Shown: positions 19,653-32,546, numbered from the stretch's first letter. The stretch is DNA of 64,000 nt from Ceratothoa steindachneri (GCA_963969495.1 OZ018333.1:11646136-11710135); one strand, 5' to 3'. Made by a program: numbers and translations. The notes: a model not told the origin generated them from the letters alone.

Positions 19653-21677
19653 TTAAGTTCCCTTCGACCGTCTCCCATCTTCTTTGCCAAGCAGTCCGAA
19701 GAGCTGCCCGTATTCCTGCCATATAGTAGTGTGAGGAAGAGCGAAACGCTGGTCCAGTCGCAGAGTCCTCACGGAATGTTTGGCGCCCTCATCGGCACGC
19801 TCATTCCCTGCAATTCCTACATGTCCAGGAACCCAGTAGAAGATAATCTCGACATCTGCCCGGCTCACCAAAACCGTGGCGTCACAGATATCGCGAACCA
19901 GGAGACGCGGAGATTCCAATGCCCCGAGAGCACTCAAGGCGCTTTGTGAGTCACTATAGATCAAAATCCGGTCTCCGAACCGGGCACGTCACGTAATCGA
20001 CGCGTACCGAGTGGTGTATTGCCACAAACTCGGCCGTGAAGACAGACGCAGCGCCTATTAGAGCCCCGCTGACTTCAAACAGGAGAAACGGCGTGGAAGC
20101 CGACCCCCTCTTGGGACTTGGAGCCATCCATATACACTGGCACGGTTCCAGCGTGACACGATGTATGCTCCAAAAAGGTCGAACGAAATACTCCCGGCGC
20201 CGTACAAGCTTGGGGAGCAGAGGCATAGCGACAAATAGCCAAATGTGGTACCCTCCAGGGTGGGGTCCTGGGCAGAACCAGGGGCGCCACCGGCCCGAGA
20301 GCTATATCTACCTCTCGAAGGAGTTTCCTGGCCCTAAACCCAAAGGGCTTAGGGTATGACTGGAGTTTCTCGGCGGCATAGGCACCATCGAGATCAGCTG
20401 CGGATGCAGTGAAAGCTGTTGGCCAATGAGGGAGGCACCGGCCTCGCGCGTACAGGCGAGTGATGCACTGCACGCGGCGCAGAGAGAGTGGCATCTCCCC
20501 AGCATCGACCAGCAGGCTCTCAATGGGGGAAGTGCGGAAGGCACCGGTCGCAAGGCGAAGGCCGGTGTGGTGGATCGAATCCACGTTCCGCAATAAAAGC
20601 TCGGCTGCGGATGCATAAAACTCGAATCCGTAGTCGAGCTTCGAACGAACAAAGGATCGATAAAAAAGTAGGGCAGTAGCCCTATCACCGTCACCGAGGT
20701 GATGCCGTTGATGCTCAGGGCAAAGAGTGTGACACTGGGGACACTTCCCTGCGGGACACCCTCTTCCTGCTCCTTTGGGCCGGAGAGGGCTCCCCCCAAC
20801 CGTACAAGGAATCGACGATCTCGCAAAAATTCAGATATAAACATTGGGAGGCGTCCCCTCGCTCACATCGTGTGGAGAGTCTCCATGATACCGGTCGGAG
20901 TAGAGTGATCTCTTCCCTATTTGCGAAAGGCGAGCACAGTACCGATTCGCCAGGAGTCTGGGAGAAGACCCTCCACCCAGATCCTGTTGAACAAATCTCT
21001 AACAGAAAGGCCATGCCTCGCTCTCCCAGGTGTCGAAGCATGGCGTACGGGACATCGTCCGGACCATGGGCGGTGTCCGCGCACGAAGCGAGAGCGGAAC
21101 GCAACTCACTCAGGGTTCTCCGCCTCTGGAGGTAAGGTCCAGCTGGCGGCCTTCCGTGACATCACGACGTGCATTAAATGCTGGCGGAGCAGCATCCCGG
21201 CTAGAGAATGCGGAAAAAGCGGTCGCTAAGGATTCGGCCACGGACGCGGTGTCCGAGATTGCGGTCCCATTCTCCTGGAGAATGGGAGGGGGGTCCTGCG
21301 AGAACTTGCCCCGAATCCTTTTGACTCGCTTCCACACCTCTGGTAAAAGGGGTCTTCCCGTTAAGTGAAGACACGTATGCCCCCCGCCAAGAAGAGCGGC
21401 GAGCGTGCTTCGAAATATACCGGAACCTGGCCCTAGTCCGACGAAATTCAGCGACAGTGAAATCGTTCGGGCGGCGCTTATAGCGCATGTAGGCATAACG
21501 GTTCTGTTTGAGGGCCGTCTCACACTCGGCCCACCACCATGGGAGTGGTAGGCGTGCAAAACGGCCAGACGTCCTAGGAATAGTAGTCAGGCCCAAGGCG
21601 ATGAGGTTGCCAGAGAAGAACCCAACGGCCTCATCTACCGACCTAAACTCCTCGACTGAGATAGAGAATTCAGTCAT
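19653..21677 (-). pseudogene. LINE copy A ORF2, RT and RNase H region
   Basis: It continues the endonuclease frame after a single TAG at 21,681-21,683. RT blocks include FISEFLRDRRFLVRLGGALS and EEGVPQGSVPSVTLFALSI. Directly after INGITSV the frame jumps to LLPYFFIDPLF: compared with copy C (29,372-31,413) about 357 bp are missing here (junction near 20,685-20,693), including the catalytic YxDD motif. RNase H follows in three short frames: VYMDGSKSQEG (first Asp), AEFVAIHHSV (Glu), MIYSDSQSALSAL (second Asp) and WVPGHVGIAGNERADE. Several frameshifts separate the blocks. It cannot give an active enzyme. Confidence 0.8.
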
Positions 21678-21680
21678 TTC

Positions 21681-22865
21681 CTAAAATGCAGGCCACTGCG
21701 CCCACGCCAAGCACCACCGAGGTGGGCTCTCAGGCGGCAGTTGCCCTGAAAATGATATTTGAATGGGAAAGTGATCACTTACCATGGAGGTCATCGACCA
21801 CCCCCCCCAATCAAAATCAGGCTGTGCATCCGAAGAGCACAAAGATAGATCAAGGCAAGAAAATGAAGCGGCTCTCGGGCTGGTTTGCGTAAACTCATCC
21901 ATGTTTAGGACACCCATCTCAAGCTCTTCGATCAGATCGGCTAGGACCTGTCCCCTGAGATTTATGGAGTAATCTCCCCAGAGAGGATGCCTGCCGTTCA
22001 GATCTCCAAGCAAGAGAAAGGGCCTCGGCAACCGTGGCGCGACGCGGCGGAAGTCCCACGCGTCGAAGTCAGCTGACGGTGGAATGTACAATGAAATGAT
22101 AGTATACCTCCTATCCAGGTTCAGCTGCACAGCCACTGCCTGAAAGGAGGTATCTAAAGAGAAAGGAAGAACGGAGACATCATGCCGGGTGTAAACCGCG
22201 CATCCCCCAGCCCGGCCATCCCGTGGTGGTGGGGTCGCAAGACACTTATACCCCGGGAGGGAGGGCAGGGGGCATGCGCCTAGCATGGTCTCCTGCAAAA
22301 AGATAGCTAACGGGGAACGGGACGAGACGAGCCTCCGCAGCTCCTCCCAGTTGGCCCGGAGTCCACGGCAATTCCATTGAAGGAATATGCCCTCCAGGCG
22401 TAGCTCGGAGGAGACGCGGGGGCCTTCCTCGAACAGAAGACCCTCACGGGAATGGCCGTGCGCTTCCGGGAGGACGAACCCCAGGCGCTGTTGGCCGGAC
22501 AAAGCTCTGAAGGCGCTGTTGGCCGGACAAAGCGCTGAAGTTGCTGTCGCCTTCGAGGACTTATTGGGGGAGGTTGGGCTCACCATGCGAGTCTTTTCCT
22601 CCCTCCGCCTCGAAACCTTAGGCTGGCGTTTCGGCTTCGGAGGCAGGGGGCCCTCTTTTCGAGGAACCACCGTCTCCGAGCCACTCACTCCACCTCTAGG
22701 CGTGGGCGAAGGAGCCGAAGTTCCTTTCTTGCTGTCCTCCTTTCGGGGGACAGCTTTAGGAACCATGGAAGATGGACTAGCGACCAACTTCAGGGGTTTT
22801 GCCTCGTGTAAGTCTAACGACTCGGTGGAGGCACGTGGCCGTTTCGCCTTACGGGAAACGGTCAC
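21681..22865 (-). pseudogene. LINE copy A ORF2, APE-type endonuclease
   Basis: An open frame of 394 codons. The N-terminal 150 residues are Pro/Ser/Lys-rich linker. The endonuclease follows with LQWNCRGLRANWEEL (Asn), FLQET (catalytic Glu), SLYIPPSADFD, LLLGDLNGRHPLWG (Asp and Asn) and SDHFPI (Asp-His), so the catalytic set is complete. This domain nicks the target to start target-primed reverse transcription. The frame ends in a TAG at 21,681-21,683 where related copies read through to RT. Confidence 0.82.
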
Positions 22866-24712
22866 GCTGGGGAAAGAACGGGGAGCCCTGGTTTTAGCTG
22901 GGCCTGGGTGTGAACCCTTTTTGCCGCCAGCTGCTTTACCAGGGGAGCACCAGGGTTGAGTAGAGCCCGCAGAAGGGCTCCGAATGGGCGCGGAAACAAC
23001 CGTGCTTGTTGGCCTGGATGGGCCAGGAGCAGGATTTCTTTCTCAAGGAGATAAGCAGCACATTGCTTCGAAGAAGCGGGGTGCGGCTCTCCGCAATTGA
23101 CACACTTGGCCACACATGATTTAGACTTATCGTGTGCAGCCTTGGAGCAATTTACACAGACTTTGGGAGATCCTGACTTTGCACGTCTACAAGAACGATT
23201 CATATGGCTGAAGCGGTGACAGTAATAGCACCGCCGCGGCAGTGGCACAAATGCCTTCACGCGGTAGCGGTAACAACCGGCACATACTGACTCAGGAAGC
23301 TTGTCAGTCGAACGTGACAAAGAGTGTAGGGGTGGGTCTCGAGGCCCCTCCCTGTTTTCTCATCAAATTCGACCTTGACCACCCCATGGTCAGCCAGCTC
23401 TAAGGTGATGTCCTCTATGGAGGAGTCAACAAGTTCCCTCGCATAAACTACTCCTTTCACAAAGTTCATGGTAGAGTGCAGTGTCACACTCACTGGGGTG
23501 CCATGAAGTATCCGAAGAGCACTTATCTTTGCCACCTCTGCGGGATTCGCCAGAAGGCTCCCGTCCGAGAAATGCATCACCTTCAGCTCTCTACCAATTA
23601 CACTAGCTAATCCTCTCCTCTAGTAGATCATGTTGCCCTTGGCCAACATGCTGCCATCGGTGGAGCGAATGACGAGGAAGCCTTTGAAGCCAGCGGGCTC
23701 AAAAACGCCAGGTAACCTCTGAATCAAGGGCCCCAATGTTATCGAGGACCCGCCCTGCACACTTTTGGTCTTTGTCATATTCGGGGGCTCTGCACCCGGG
23801 AGCAGAGGGGCCGGATGTGTCGATCTTGGCTTGGTCGCTTGCCAAAGTGGAAGCAGACCCATCCATCCCCGCAGCTCCCGCGGATGGAGAGGAGCCCCGA
23901 GTCTTCTTTGTCTTATTCATTTTCCTTTTTGGAGAGGAGGGCAGGGAATGAACACGCATCTCACCTCCGCCGGCAGAATCCCCTAGGCCAGATGGTCCTG
24001 GTGGTCGCAGGAGTACCATCCGGAGGAGATCCCTCCTGTCCTTGTACTGCCTCAGAAACCATAGCCGTTTGAGGAGGACCTTGCATAGGGGCGGATTCGG
24101 GTTCGGTGTTTGGCGCTGAGCCCGGATTCCCCCCCCCATGGAAGGCCCTACCGTCTGAGGCTGGGTTTCCTCAAGGACCATGTCTATCACAGGAGGGGCC
24201 TCCAGTTGGCCATCCCCTCCCAGGACATCGCAGGTCCCATTGGCAGTATTGTCACTAGTCAGGTGGTGTGGGAAGGCACAGGCCTTGACCCCGGCAAGGT
24301 TTAAAATTCTTGCCAGCAGTTCTTTTGAGGGAAGCGACCGAAGGGGCCTGGCTTCCCTCTCCCCTTTAATGGGGTTTGCCCCACCGAGCCGCTTCGATGT
24401 GGAGCGGCCGGTAATGGGCTGCCTACTGGCTTTCTTGGCAGTCCCCTTGGAAAGAACAGAGGAGACTGCTGCTGGAAAGAGGGAGGTGCCCGAAAGCACC
24501 TCCAGAGAAGGGGGTGAGGGGGAGTCCCCTATACCTGTAGGTGAAGGAGAGGAGTGAGCCTCCTCTCCAGTTAGAGAGATATGGAGGGTTCCCTGTGCAA
24601 GCACAGGGGGGAGGACCTCCATTTTTTCGGTGGAGCTGCCCGAGGGTGGCTCCGTCATTGTTACAGGGGGAGTTAAAGGGGTTTGGTTTTTTGAAAATTC
24701 ATCCATGGGCAT
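22862..24712 (-). pseudogene. LINE copy A ORF1 (gag-like, CCHC knuckles)
   Basis: RNA-binding ORF1 in three pieces: 24,712-23,699 (337 codons, Pro/Ser/Thr-rich, starting MPMDEFSKNQTPLTPP), 23,580-23,257 and 23,320-22,862. The last piece has three Cys/His clusters: CYYCHRFSHMNRSC, CVNCSKAAHDKSKSC and CVNCGEPHPASSKQC, the knuckle array usual at the C-terminus of ORF1 in this group; the last two are imperfect. At least two frameshifts or stops break it. It ends four bases inside the start of the endonuclease frame (22,862/22,865), so ORF1 and ORF2 overlap. Confidence 0.75.
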
Positions 24713-25240
24713 TTTGGCCCTATTTGTGCCACGGGACGCAATAGTTCATCACCTCTCGCAGTTGCCCGCACTGCAGGAGGTGCTTACAGGCCTGGCAGAG
24801 CCAGGCACTGCCATTTTGGACCACCCCTCCCGCCTGGTGGCCTGGCAGTCCATCGGCATGGGGCTCCACCTTGAACACGGCGTAAAATTGATAGAATGTG
24901 AAGAGGAGAAGAAAAGGGATGTGAGGAAGGTATGGGAGGGGATGAAGCAGGTTGTTAAAAACCACCACCCCAGACCGGAGCTCAGGGGTTAGGGAACATT
25001 GTCCCCTCCCCCTTCAGCCCCGATCCGGGACAATTGGCTGAGAAGAAGGTCAGCATCTACCCTGTGAAATTAGAGGCTGACCAGAGAAAGTTCTGGGAGA
25101 GGTTGTATGAAAAGCGACGAGGTAGGGGAGAAATACAGGCTATCTGAAGGAAGGAAGAGAGGCTAAGCTGGGGCCAGATGGGGCGCTGGATCCCGTCAGC
25201 ATGGCAGCCAGGATGGCAAATTCTGTGCCCCTTATGGGGT

Positions 25241-25390
25241 GAAGTTGAGGAAAGGGAGGATACAGAGAATGCTATGGAAAAAAGGTGATGAGAAAGTTGA
25301 GGAAAAGAGGATACAGAGAATGTCATGGAAAGAGGTGATGAAGTAGTTGAGGAAAGAGAGGATGCTATGGAGAGAGAGAGAAGTAATAAA
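25241..25390 (+). repeat. Acidic-coding minisatellite plus right target duplication
   Basis: 25,241-25,253 is the right copy of GAAGTTGAGGAAA. From here to about 25,390 run about three imperfect units of roughly 50 bp (GAGGATAYAGAGAATG..ATGGAAAGAGGTGATGA), and one more lies left of the LINE at 19,020-19,087. Read in frame they give acidic repeats such as EEREDIEDAMERGDD. Confidence 0.65.
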
Positions 25391-26029
25391 ATTGAGGTAC
25401 GCAGGAGGAACACAAAGGATGTTATGCAGAGAAATGATAATGATGGTCATGTAGATGCCAGTGAAAGTGAAGAAGAAAATGATAATAGGGAGAAAAATTA
25501 TTCAAATGCTAACAAATAAGATATATGCTCTCTTATAGTCATTCATCTTTTCCACTAATCCAGCTCTTCACAAACATAGCTTAGATAGCAGAGACCACCA
25601 CTCTGAGAGATTTGTTAAGTTTTGTTGCTCTGTTGGACTTTGTCAACCAGTTGTTAGTTATCCAAAGACAGAGGAGCACACATGTGCACCCTTTATTGTT
25701 ACTCAAGATAATTATTTACACAAAGGGTCCTGTCTATTAGGACCTTAACATACACAGGATAAGAGTGAACGAGTTCCAAAGACTCTGCGCCCAGACTTTT
25801 ATAGTAGTGACTACAGAGCGACTATGAGAGTCACGATGTCATCAAGAGTCATGACATCACCACTCTCACACCCCAAAAATTAGGCTGCAATGGAAGGTCA
25901 GAAGGGCTAGACTCTGTCGGGACCCACGTAGCTCTGATTCTGCGGAAAACATAAAATGATATTTGATTAATCAATTTTTCGTTGTTGCTGCCAACTGTTC
26001 TTGAAAGAGAAAAAAATATGAGAATAAAG
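25391..26029. other. No recognisable gene
   Basis: It lies between the minisatellite and the hAT homology. A short frame to 25,519 continues the acidic style. The block 25,640-25,880 looks like a separate insertion but shows no clear ends. Confidence 0.3.
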
Positions 26030-27860
26030 TAATGTGGAGAACAGTGGGAGTTAAGAACTGGAAAAAAGGCACAGAAAAAAATCAAAGAGCATAAGCAAAC
26101 AGAAGCATATATGACAAGCATGGTAAGATGGAGCAACTTCAAAAAGAAGAGGGCATTGGAAGAGGTACTCAGTAGGGCAGACAGAGAAGGTCAAGCCAAA
26201 AGAGAACAGGAGTAACAACACAACAGGAAGACCATGGCTAGACTAGTAAGCATCACATTGTATCTTGCATAGCAAGATGGAGAATTCAGAGGTCATGATG
26301 AAATTCATACATCTGTGAACAAAGGAAATTTGCTTGAACTTGTACAGCTACTTTCAAAGTATGACTCCACCATCAGATTGCACCTTGATAAGATCAACCA
26401 CATCCACCTATGTCAGAAGGCTAATCTTCAAAGAAATGGATGAGACCAAAATATTATCCATACTCTTAGATTAAACAACTGATGTTTCTCATGTTGAACA
26501 AGTGTCTTTTGTTGTTTGGTTCATCCATCAGATGGAAATAAATGAGAGATTTATCCAACTTTGTGATGTAAGTGGAACAAAAACAAAGAAATTGGAGAAC
26601 AAAATGACAATCCTTGATGAGAATCGATTAAAAGTGGAAGACATCGGGGGCGAAGGCTATGATGGAGCTTCCAACATGAGTGGAAGCTATAATGGTCTGC
26701 TATCACGAATAAAGACCCACAATGAGAAAGCTCTATATGTACACTGCAATGCGCATTGTCTAAACCTGGTGTTGGTGGAGAGTGCCAAATCTAACCAACA
26801 TTTTGGGCAGTTTTTCAATTAAGTTGAAAATTCATACACATTCATTGTTCGATCTTCAAAATGGCCGGCTGCAATTTTGAAAATACAGCAGACCATGTAC
26901 CCTGATCAAAGAGTGTGAACTGAAAAAACTGACACACGGTGGGCGTGTAGAGAAGACAGACTCAGATCCTTGAAGGAGGTCCTCCTGTTGTAGTGGAGCT
27001 ACTTCAAAAGATGGCTGATAGTGATCCACCAGACTCTGCAGCAGATGATGCCCAGATGCTTTTATGCAATATAGATTTTGAATTTATTTTGTGCATGGAG
27101 ATTGCCACAGCTGTCTTCAGTGAGACTGCCATCGCATCTACTTTGCTTCAGAGTAAAGACCTTGACTTGACAGTAACATACACCTTTGTGGAGGGAGTCA
27201 TCCAAAGAGTGAAAATAATGAGGAAGGATGAGGAGTTCAAAGTCCTTTTTTGTAAAGCAAAGGAGCAAGCAGAAGCAGCAGGCATTGAGGTGCCAGAAGA
27301 AATACCTGGACAAGTTTGACAGTGGAAGGTACCTCAAAGGTACAGGTATATATCTCAGTCTGCCACGGAAGACTACCAGGCCAAAGACCTGGAGGAGCAC
27401 TATCAGGCAAAGGTATTCTTTACTTTCAACATATTTTCCCATGAGCTACACCAAAGGTTCAAGAGCACGAATGACAAACCTACTGGGGCAATTCTATCAG
27501 GTCTTCACTATCTTACTGTCTCAAGTCACTGGAAGGGCATGACAAATCACAGAGCCTCAGCATCCCTCAGTGATGTGTGCTGGGCTTATGATGTAGAGAA
27601 AGAGAATGTTCTCACCGAACTCAAGGTATTAAATGCCTTAAAGACAACGATTTGGAATTAGTTTTCCAAAATCTATCTGTGCTCTTGAAAACGTATGCCA
27701 CAATAATAGTGACCACTGCTTCAGTAGAGCGATCATTCTCAAAACTAGAGCTAATCAAAACCAAGCTCAGAAATAGGTGGAGAAAAAAGGCTCTATGATC
27801 TTCTGTTGCTCTCAATTGACCAAGAGGAGGTCATTGATGTATATAAACAGATGGCCACAT
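26030..27860 (+). pseudogene. hAT-family (DUF4371-type) transposase pseudogene
   Basis: Remnant of a DNA transposase of the hAT superfamily, the group also seen in ZMYM-like and 52-kDa-repressor-like proteins. Successive blocks in shifting frames are VGVKNWKKGTEK (about 26,045), EFRGHDEIHTSVNKGNLLEL (about 26,290), GGEGYDGASNMSGSYNGLLS and YVHCNAHCLNLVLVESAK (26,650-26,800, the DUF4371 core), VEMPE-like fragments at 27,000-27,540, and TTASVERSFSKLELIKTKLR (27,715-27,770), the C-terminal dimerisation motif. At least five stops or shifts break it. A CACTG at 28,957-28,961 could be its 3' terminus. Confidence 0.8.
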
Positions 27861-29371
27861 GAAGATTACTGCTATGAGGCCACTACAAACTGTTCATGGG
27901 TGAGTATATGTCTTGCTGCTTTTACCATATTCATCTTCTTGTTTGCTCTAACATTAGTTTATATTTCAACTGTGTGTCTGTGTGTATGCTTTTATGTTCT
28001 GCATATCCATATTGTGGGTACTGTATGTTCTTAAATTGTATCTATCTGATCCTCTGTTTAACCTAGTATTGGATAGCCTAGTACAATTGCACAGTTCCAC
28101 TACTTCCTGAAATTAAGACAACTTCTTTATTTCCTGTCCTACACTACTTGAATTTGATGAACAGATTATGTGACTGATCATTGTTGTTGTGACTGCAGTA
28201 GCCGGCACACCTGGCATTAATCACTTCATCCAATAGTGTAGGATATGGAGTGAAGAAGCTGTCTAATTTCACAAAGTAGGAATTGTACATGTAACCCTTT
28301 GAGCCTTTAGTTCAATAAGGTCATTGTTTCCCCCCTCCTTTCCCAAATACCAAAAATATGTGATGTTTTTCCCTTCCAGATGGCAAGCGGAGTGAGGACA
28401 CTGTGCGGCGGAATCTAGGCCTTGTGATTTGCAGAGGGACCTCTGTAGTTCTTTTCTGAACTCAAGATAATTGCAGCAAAGGCTCAGATTAACCCTGAGT
28501 ACATTTAGCATAGGAATTTAGTATAGGGCTTTGTATAGGCATATAGACCATAGTATAGGTTTAGTGTAGTGTTATATTGTATATTTGTGCATTGACCGAG
28601 CTTAAGAAAACAGTGATTATTATCATATAGTAAATTAAGTATAAATAGTATAAAAAAAAAAAATGTGGCTTTAGTGGACAAGCGGAGTCATTTTCAAATG
28701 AGCATTCATGACATTTTGTCTTAGGTTTTACTGATTTTCTTTAGAGTAAAATATTGTATTCTTTGTTTTGTAAAAAAAAAAAAAAAAAATTGGCTACTTT
28801 TTCCCTGGATTGCTACATAACCTTAATCAAGAATTAAAGATTATGACTACTGCTATCTCACTATATGACACACTTATGCGCCAATGTGGCCCCATGTCAT
28901 GCAGTAGGTGCCCTTTTTTTATTTCCACCCTAGCCCTCCAAAAATCCTGTGTCTGACACTGTATATAAGGAGCTTGTTACAGTGTTCAGTGTCATCCTAG
29001 ACATAAACCAACTAATTAACAACCAAAACAAACAAGAAATAAACAAGAATGACCACACTTCATCACTCAGACTAGGAGACTCTAATGAATATATCTATAA
29101 AATATATTTATTCCTAATTTGCTTATACTTCTATACCTTGGGCACACAATCTTACATCCATCAAGCCATCTCACCCCATTACAACACAAATAAAGCCCTC
29201 TACATTGCTAGCACTCAGAACTTCCAAATAAATCACTTACTAGCATTAAAGTAATGCCCATAAAACACTATCTTGACCTCTTTGGAACAGAATTCATCCA
29301 TAATATATGTAATTAAAGCCAACCATATCATCACAGGCAAAACCTTTGCCATCCTCAGAGAAAGATACACA
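27861..29371. other. Non-coding, poly(A) runs, no gene seen
   Basis: AT-rich sequence with A-runs at about 28,652 and 28,772. The open frame at 28,949-29,254 has no recognisable motif and ordinary composition for AT-rich DNA; I do not call it. Its left part is probably the hAT element's 3' untranslated end. Confidence 0.35.
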
Positions 29372-31413
29372 TTTTTTTTTGTTTTTTTAGGAGCCTAATT
29401 GGCGACTACCCACTTGGGCACAAGTTGCCGCACTCATGACAGTGTAGCAGTAGGCTACTTCAAAATAAGAACATGAAAAACAACAATTATAAAAAGGAAA
29501 AATGGCAACAATTAGGAAGCATGCTCGGGCGTCGGGGGGAGGTCCGCCTCCCCCACAGCGCAGGAACCTACGACCTACAAAGAAAGCAACAAAAAACTAG
29601 TTAAATAAAGGGCAGAAGGCAGGCCTCCTCCAAAAGGTATATAAGTCCACCAGTCAATGTGCACAAACTCATCCCGAGTACAAGGGACAGGCGTTAGTGA
29701 CTCTGCTCATGCCAGTACTGGGACAGGTACCGTGCACATTAACGGCCCAAACTGGGATATTTAACAAGAATGTGCTGAACAGTCAGGGGGACAACGCAGT
29801 CTTAACAGTAGGGAACTGGTGAGCACTCAATCAAATGGCAGTGCATCCCGCGAGTATGCCCAATTCGGAGATGACAGAAAGCAACCTGAAGCCTTGGCGG
29901 CATTGGTGGGTAGATTCATGGGAACAGTCGCAGCGCAATGGCACGCAACTTTAAGTTCCCTTCGACTGTCTCCCATCTTCTTTGCCAAGCCTGAAGAGCT
30001 GCCTGGATTCCTACCGTGTAGTCGGTGTGAGGAAGAGTGAAGTGCTTGTCCGGTAGCCGAGTCCTCGCAGACTCTTGGGCGCACTCATTCCCCGCAATTC
30101 CTACATATCCAGGAACCCAGCAGAAGATAATCTTGCCAAAACTGTGGCATCACAGATATTGTGAACCAGGAGATGTGGAGATTCCAATGCCCCGAGAGCA
30201 CTCAGGGTGCTTTGTGAGTTGCTATAGATCACAATCCAGTATCCGAACTGGGCATGTTGCGTAATCTCCCATACCGAGTGGTGTATTACCACTGGCTAGG
30301 CCGTGAAGACAGACACAGCGCCTGGCAGAGCCCTGCTAACTTCAAACAGAGGGGATACAGTGTGGAAGCCAACCCCTTCTTGGGACTTCGAACCATCTGT
30401 ATACACTGGCACAGTTCCAGCGTGACATAAGGTGTGCTCCAAGCTTTAGGAGCAGAGGCTTGGCGACAAATAGCCAAAGGTGATACCCTCCAGGGTGGTG
30501 TCATGGACAGAACCAGGGGCGCCACTGGCCCGAGAGCTATACCTAGCTCTTGGAGCTTCCTAGCCCTAAACCCAAAAGGCTTATGGTATGACTGGCTTTG
30601 GTACAATTGTAATCAGCTGCAGATGCAGTGAGAGCTGTTGGCGACTGGGGGAGGCGCAGGGCTCACGCATACAGGTAAATAATGCACTGTGCACGCCGTA
30701 GAGCGAGTGGTATCTTCTCAGAATCGACTAGTAGGCTCTCAATGGGGAAAGTGTGGAAGGTACCGGTCACCAGGCAAGGCCGGTGTGGTGAATCAAATCC
30801 ACCTTCTGGGGATGCATAAAACTCGCATCCGTAGTCGAGCTTCGAACGAACAAAGGATCAGTAAAAAAGTAAGGCAGTAGCCCTGTGCTGAACATCACAG
30901 AATGGACAATATCCATGGCGCGAGTACAAGAGACCATAAGGCTGCAAATATGAGCCTCCCAGGTGAAGCGTTGGTCAAATACAAGAACAAGGAAATGGTG
31001 CGATTCAACCACTTCCAGGTGTACCCCATTAAGAAACAAGTCTGGTTCAGGGTGGAGCTGTGGATGGCAGCAGAAGTGCACCACCTTAGTCTTGGTCAAG
31101 GAAAAATGAAACCTGTGCGCTTCAGCATAGTGAGAGACGCAGTTCAATGCCTATTGGAGTCAACGCTCCTCCAGAGTTGGCATCTGGGCCGCATCAAAAG
31201 AGATCAAAAGGTCGTCCAAGTAGAGCATAGCGAGAAAATCTTCAGGCAGTACCGAGTTGATGCCGTTGATGCTAAAGGCATAGAGTGTGACACTGAGGAC
31301 ACTTCCCTGCAGAACACCCTCTTCCTGCTCCATTGGGCCGGGGAGAGCTTCCCCCCCACCTATACGCGGAATCGACGATCTCGTAAAAATTCTGATATGA
31401 AGATTGGGAGGCA
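29372..31413 (-). mobile_element. RNase H-LINE, copy C (3' end to RT)
   Basis: A 5'-truncated copy whose 3' end is the T-run at 29,372-29,394 followed by AGGAGCC, as in copies A and D. It keeps RNase H remnants and the RT region, including GVLQGSVLSVTLYAFSINGI and the catalytic box MLYLDDLLISF (minus strand, about 31,230) that copy A has lost. Similarity to copy A stops at GGGAGGC near 31,413. Many frameshifts are present. Confidence 0.82.
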
Positions 31414-31691
31414 CCCAATCAGGTTAAAGATGCGTGTTCTATTTGAGGTGTTTTTTTGTCCTTTTCCTTATGGCCATTTAGTTGGGTGTACTTGGGGGGA
31501 GAGTGTGTTCTGATCTAGTTTTCTGGGTACAGAAGTTGGGAATTGGTATTGCTGTGAAATGATTTCCTTCTAACTTATTCTGATCATGTTATTTAACTCT
31601 ACTCTTTCTTTCAGATGTTTTAGCTATATATTAAGCTCTTCTACATGGCTTGTCTTGTGCAGTAATATTTTTATGCGAGTTTTTGTAATGT
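31414..31691. other. Unassigned DNA between LINE and LTR
   Basis: It shows no LINE similarity and no coding frame. It could be internal sequence of the LTR element that follows, but no purine tract abuts the LTR start. Confidence 0.3.
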
Positions 31692-32546
31692 TGTGGTGGA
31701 GCGAATGTGAGTGTGTGTGTGAAGGGCCATTCTCCCACCCCTTTCCCAATACCCTCTCCCTCCCTCTGTGTGAGCATTGTGTGAATAACTGGCATTTATA
31801 TTGTTTTGTTTTTATTTTTATTGATCTTTGTTTTCTCTTTTCAGAGAAAAGAGTTAGATGTTAAAATAGATTGAAAGCATAATATTTATATACATTTCAA
31901 AAGAACGCTAGCGAGGAAGAGTATTGTCTGATTAAAGAAGCTTTACTGACTTCGAGCATAGAGTGGAGAGTGTGTGGACGACACCATGGGACAACAAACT
32001 TCTAGCAGAAGTTGGAAAGAGGCCTAGAGGGTTTCTACCCCCAACCCTGATAGGAGGGTTTACCTCTCATTGGAAACCACGACCGCACCTGGTTTCTCCA
32101 GCCCTCATCATGAACCAAGAACTATACAGCCTTGCCCTAACTCGCGAGTGATACCCTACACCCCCTTTTTTGTTTTAAAAGCATCATATGGTGTTGATTG
32201 AACTATCTTGTACCGTTCAGTTTTTCTGTTCATTTTTTTTAGCGTGCGCATTGTTTGACTCAATACCGATTGGTGTTATTGTATAATTTTTTTTCCTCTT
32301 TGTCCGTCGTAGTTTTCTATCTTGTTTTTTGATTGGGGAATTTTGGCCTTGTTTGTGGTGTGCACACATTTTTTTTCTTTGAGTTCTTATAAGAAAATTC
32401 AATTTTCTTTTGTAATTATTATTGTATTTTTTTGATAGTAAAGGGCTGTACATACAATCTGTTTCATTCTCCTTCGATTTCTCACGTCCGGATTAGGAAG
32501 CGGGTTGGATCGATTGGGGTTAGTCTAAATTTTTCGGCCCGCTACA
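31692..32546 (+). repeat. LTR of a second family, near complete
   Basis: It starts TGTGGTGGAGCGAATG, as does the partial copy at 34,211, and ends GGCCCGCTACA. The TG..CA ends, the acceptor-like ttttcag near 31,840, and an inverted repeat closing four bases before the end (32,500-32,504 GCGGG with 32,538-32,542 CCCGC) mirror the first Gypsy family. The flanking four bases (ATGT and ACAT) do not match, so it may be a recombinant or one half of a larger element. Confidence 0.6.

Larger units (their letters stand above)
19088..25240 (-). mobile_element. Full-length RNase H-bearing LINE, copy A
   Basis: A 6,153-bp non-LTR retrotransposon. Its 3' end is the T-rich run at 19,088-19,106 (poly(A) on the minus strand) and its 5' end is at 25,240, both next to the 13-bp duplication. 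ORF1 has CCHC knuckles; ORF2 has an APE-type endonuclease, RT and RNase H. That combination is typical of the I/R1/Jockey-group radiation; I cannot fix the clade by eye. The ORFs hold stops, shifts and an RT deletion, so this copy is dead. At least seven more fragments lie in this window. Confidence 0.88.

Noticed and set aside
18881..28961. Exact hAT element limits, CAGTG at 18,881 and CACTG at 28,961
   Set aside because: The expected 8-bp target duplication is absent and the inverted match is only a few bases.
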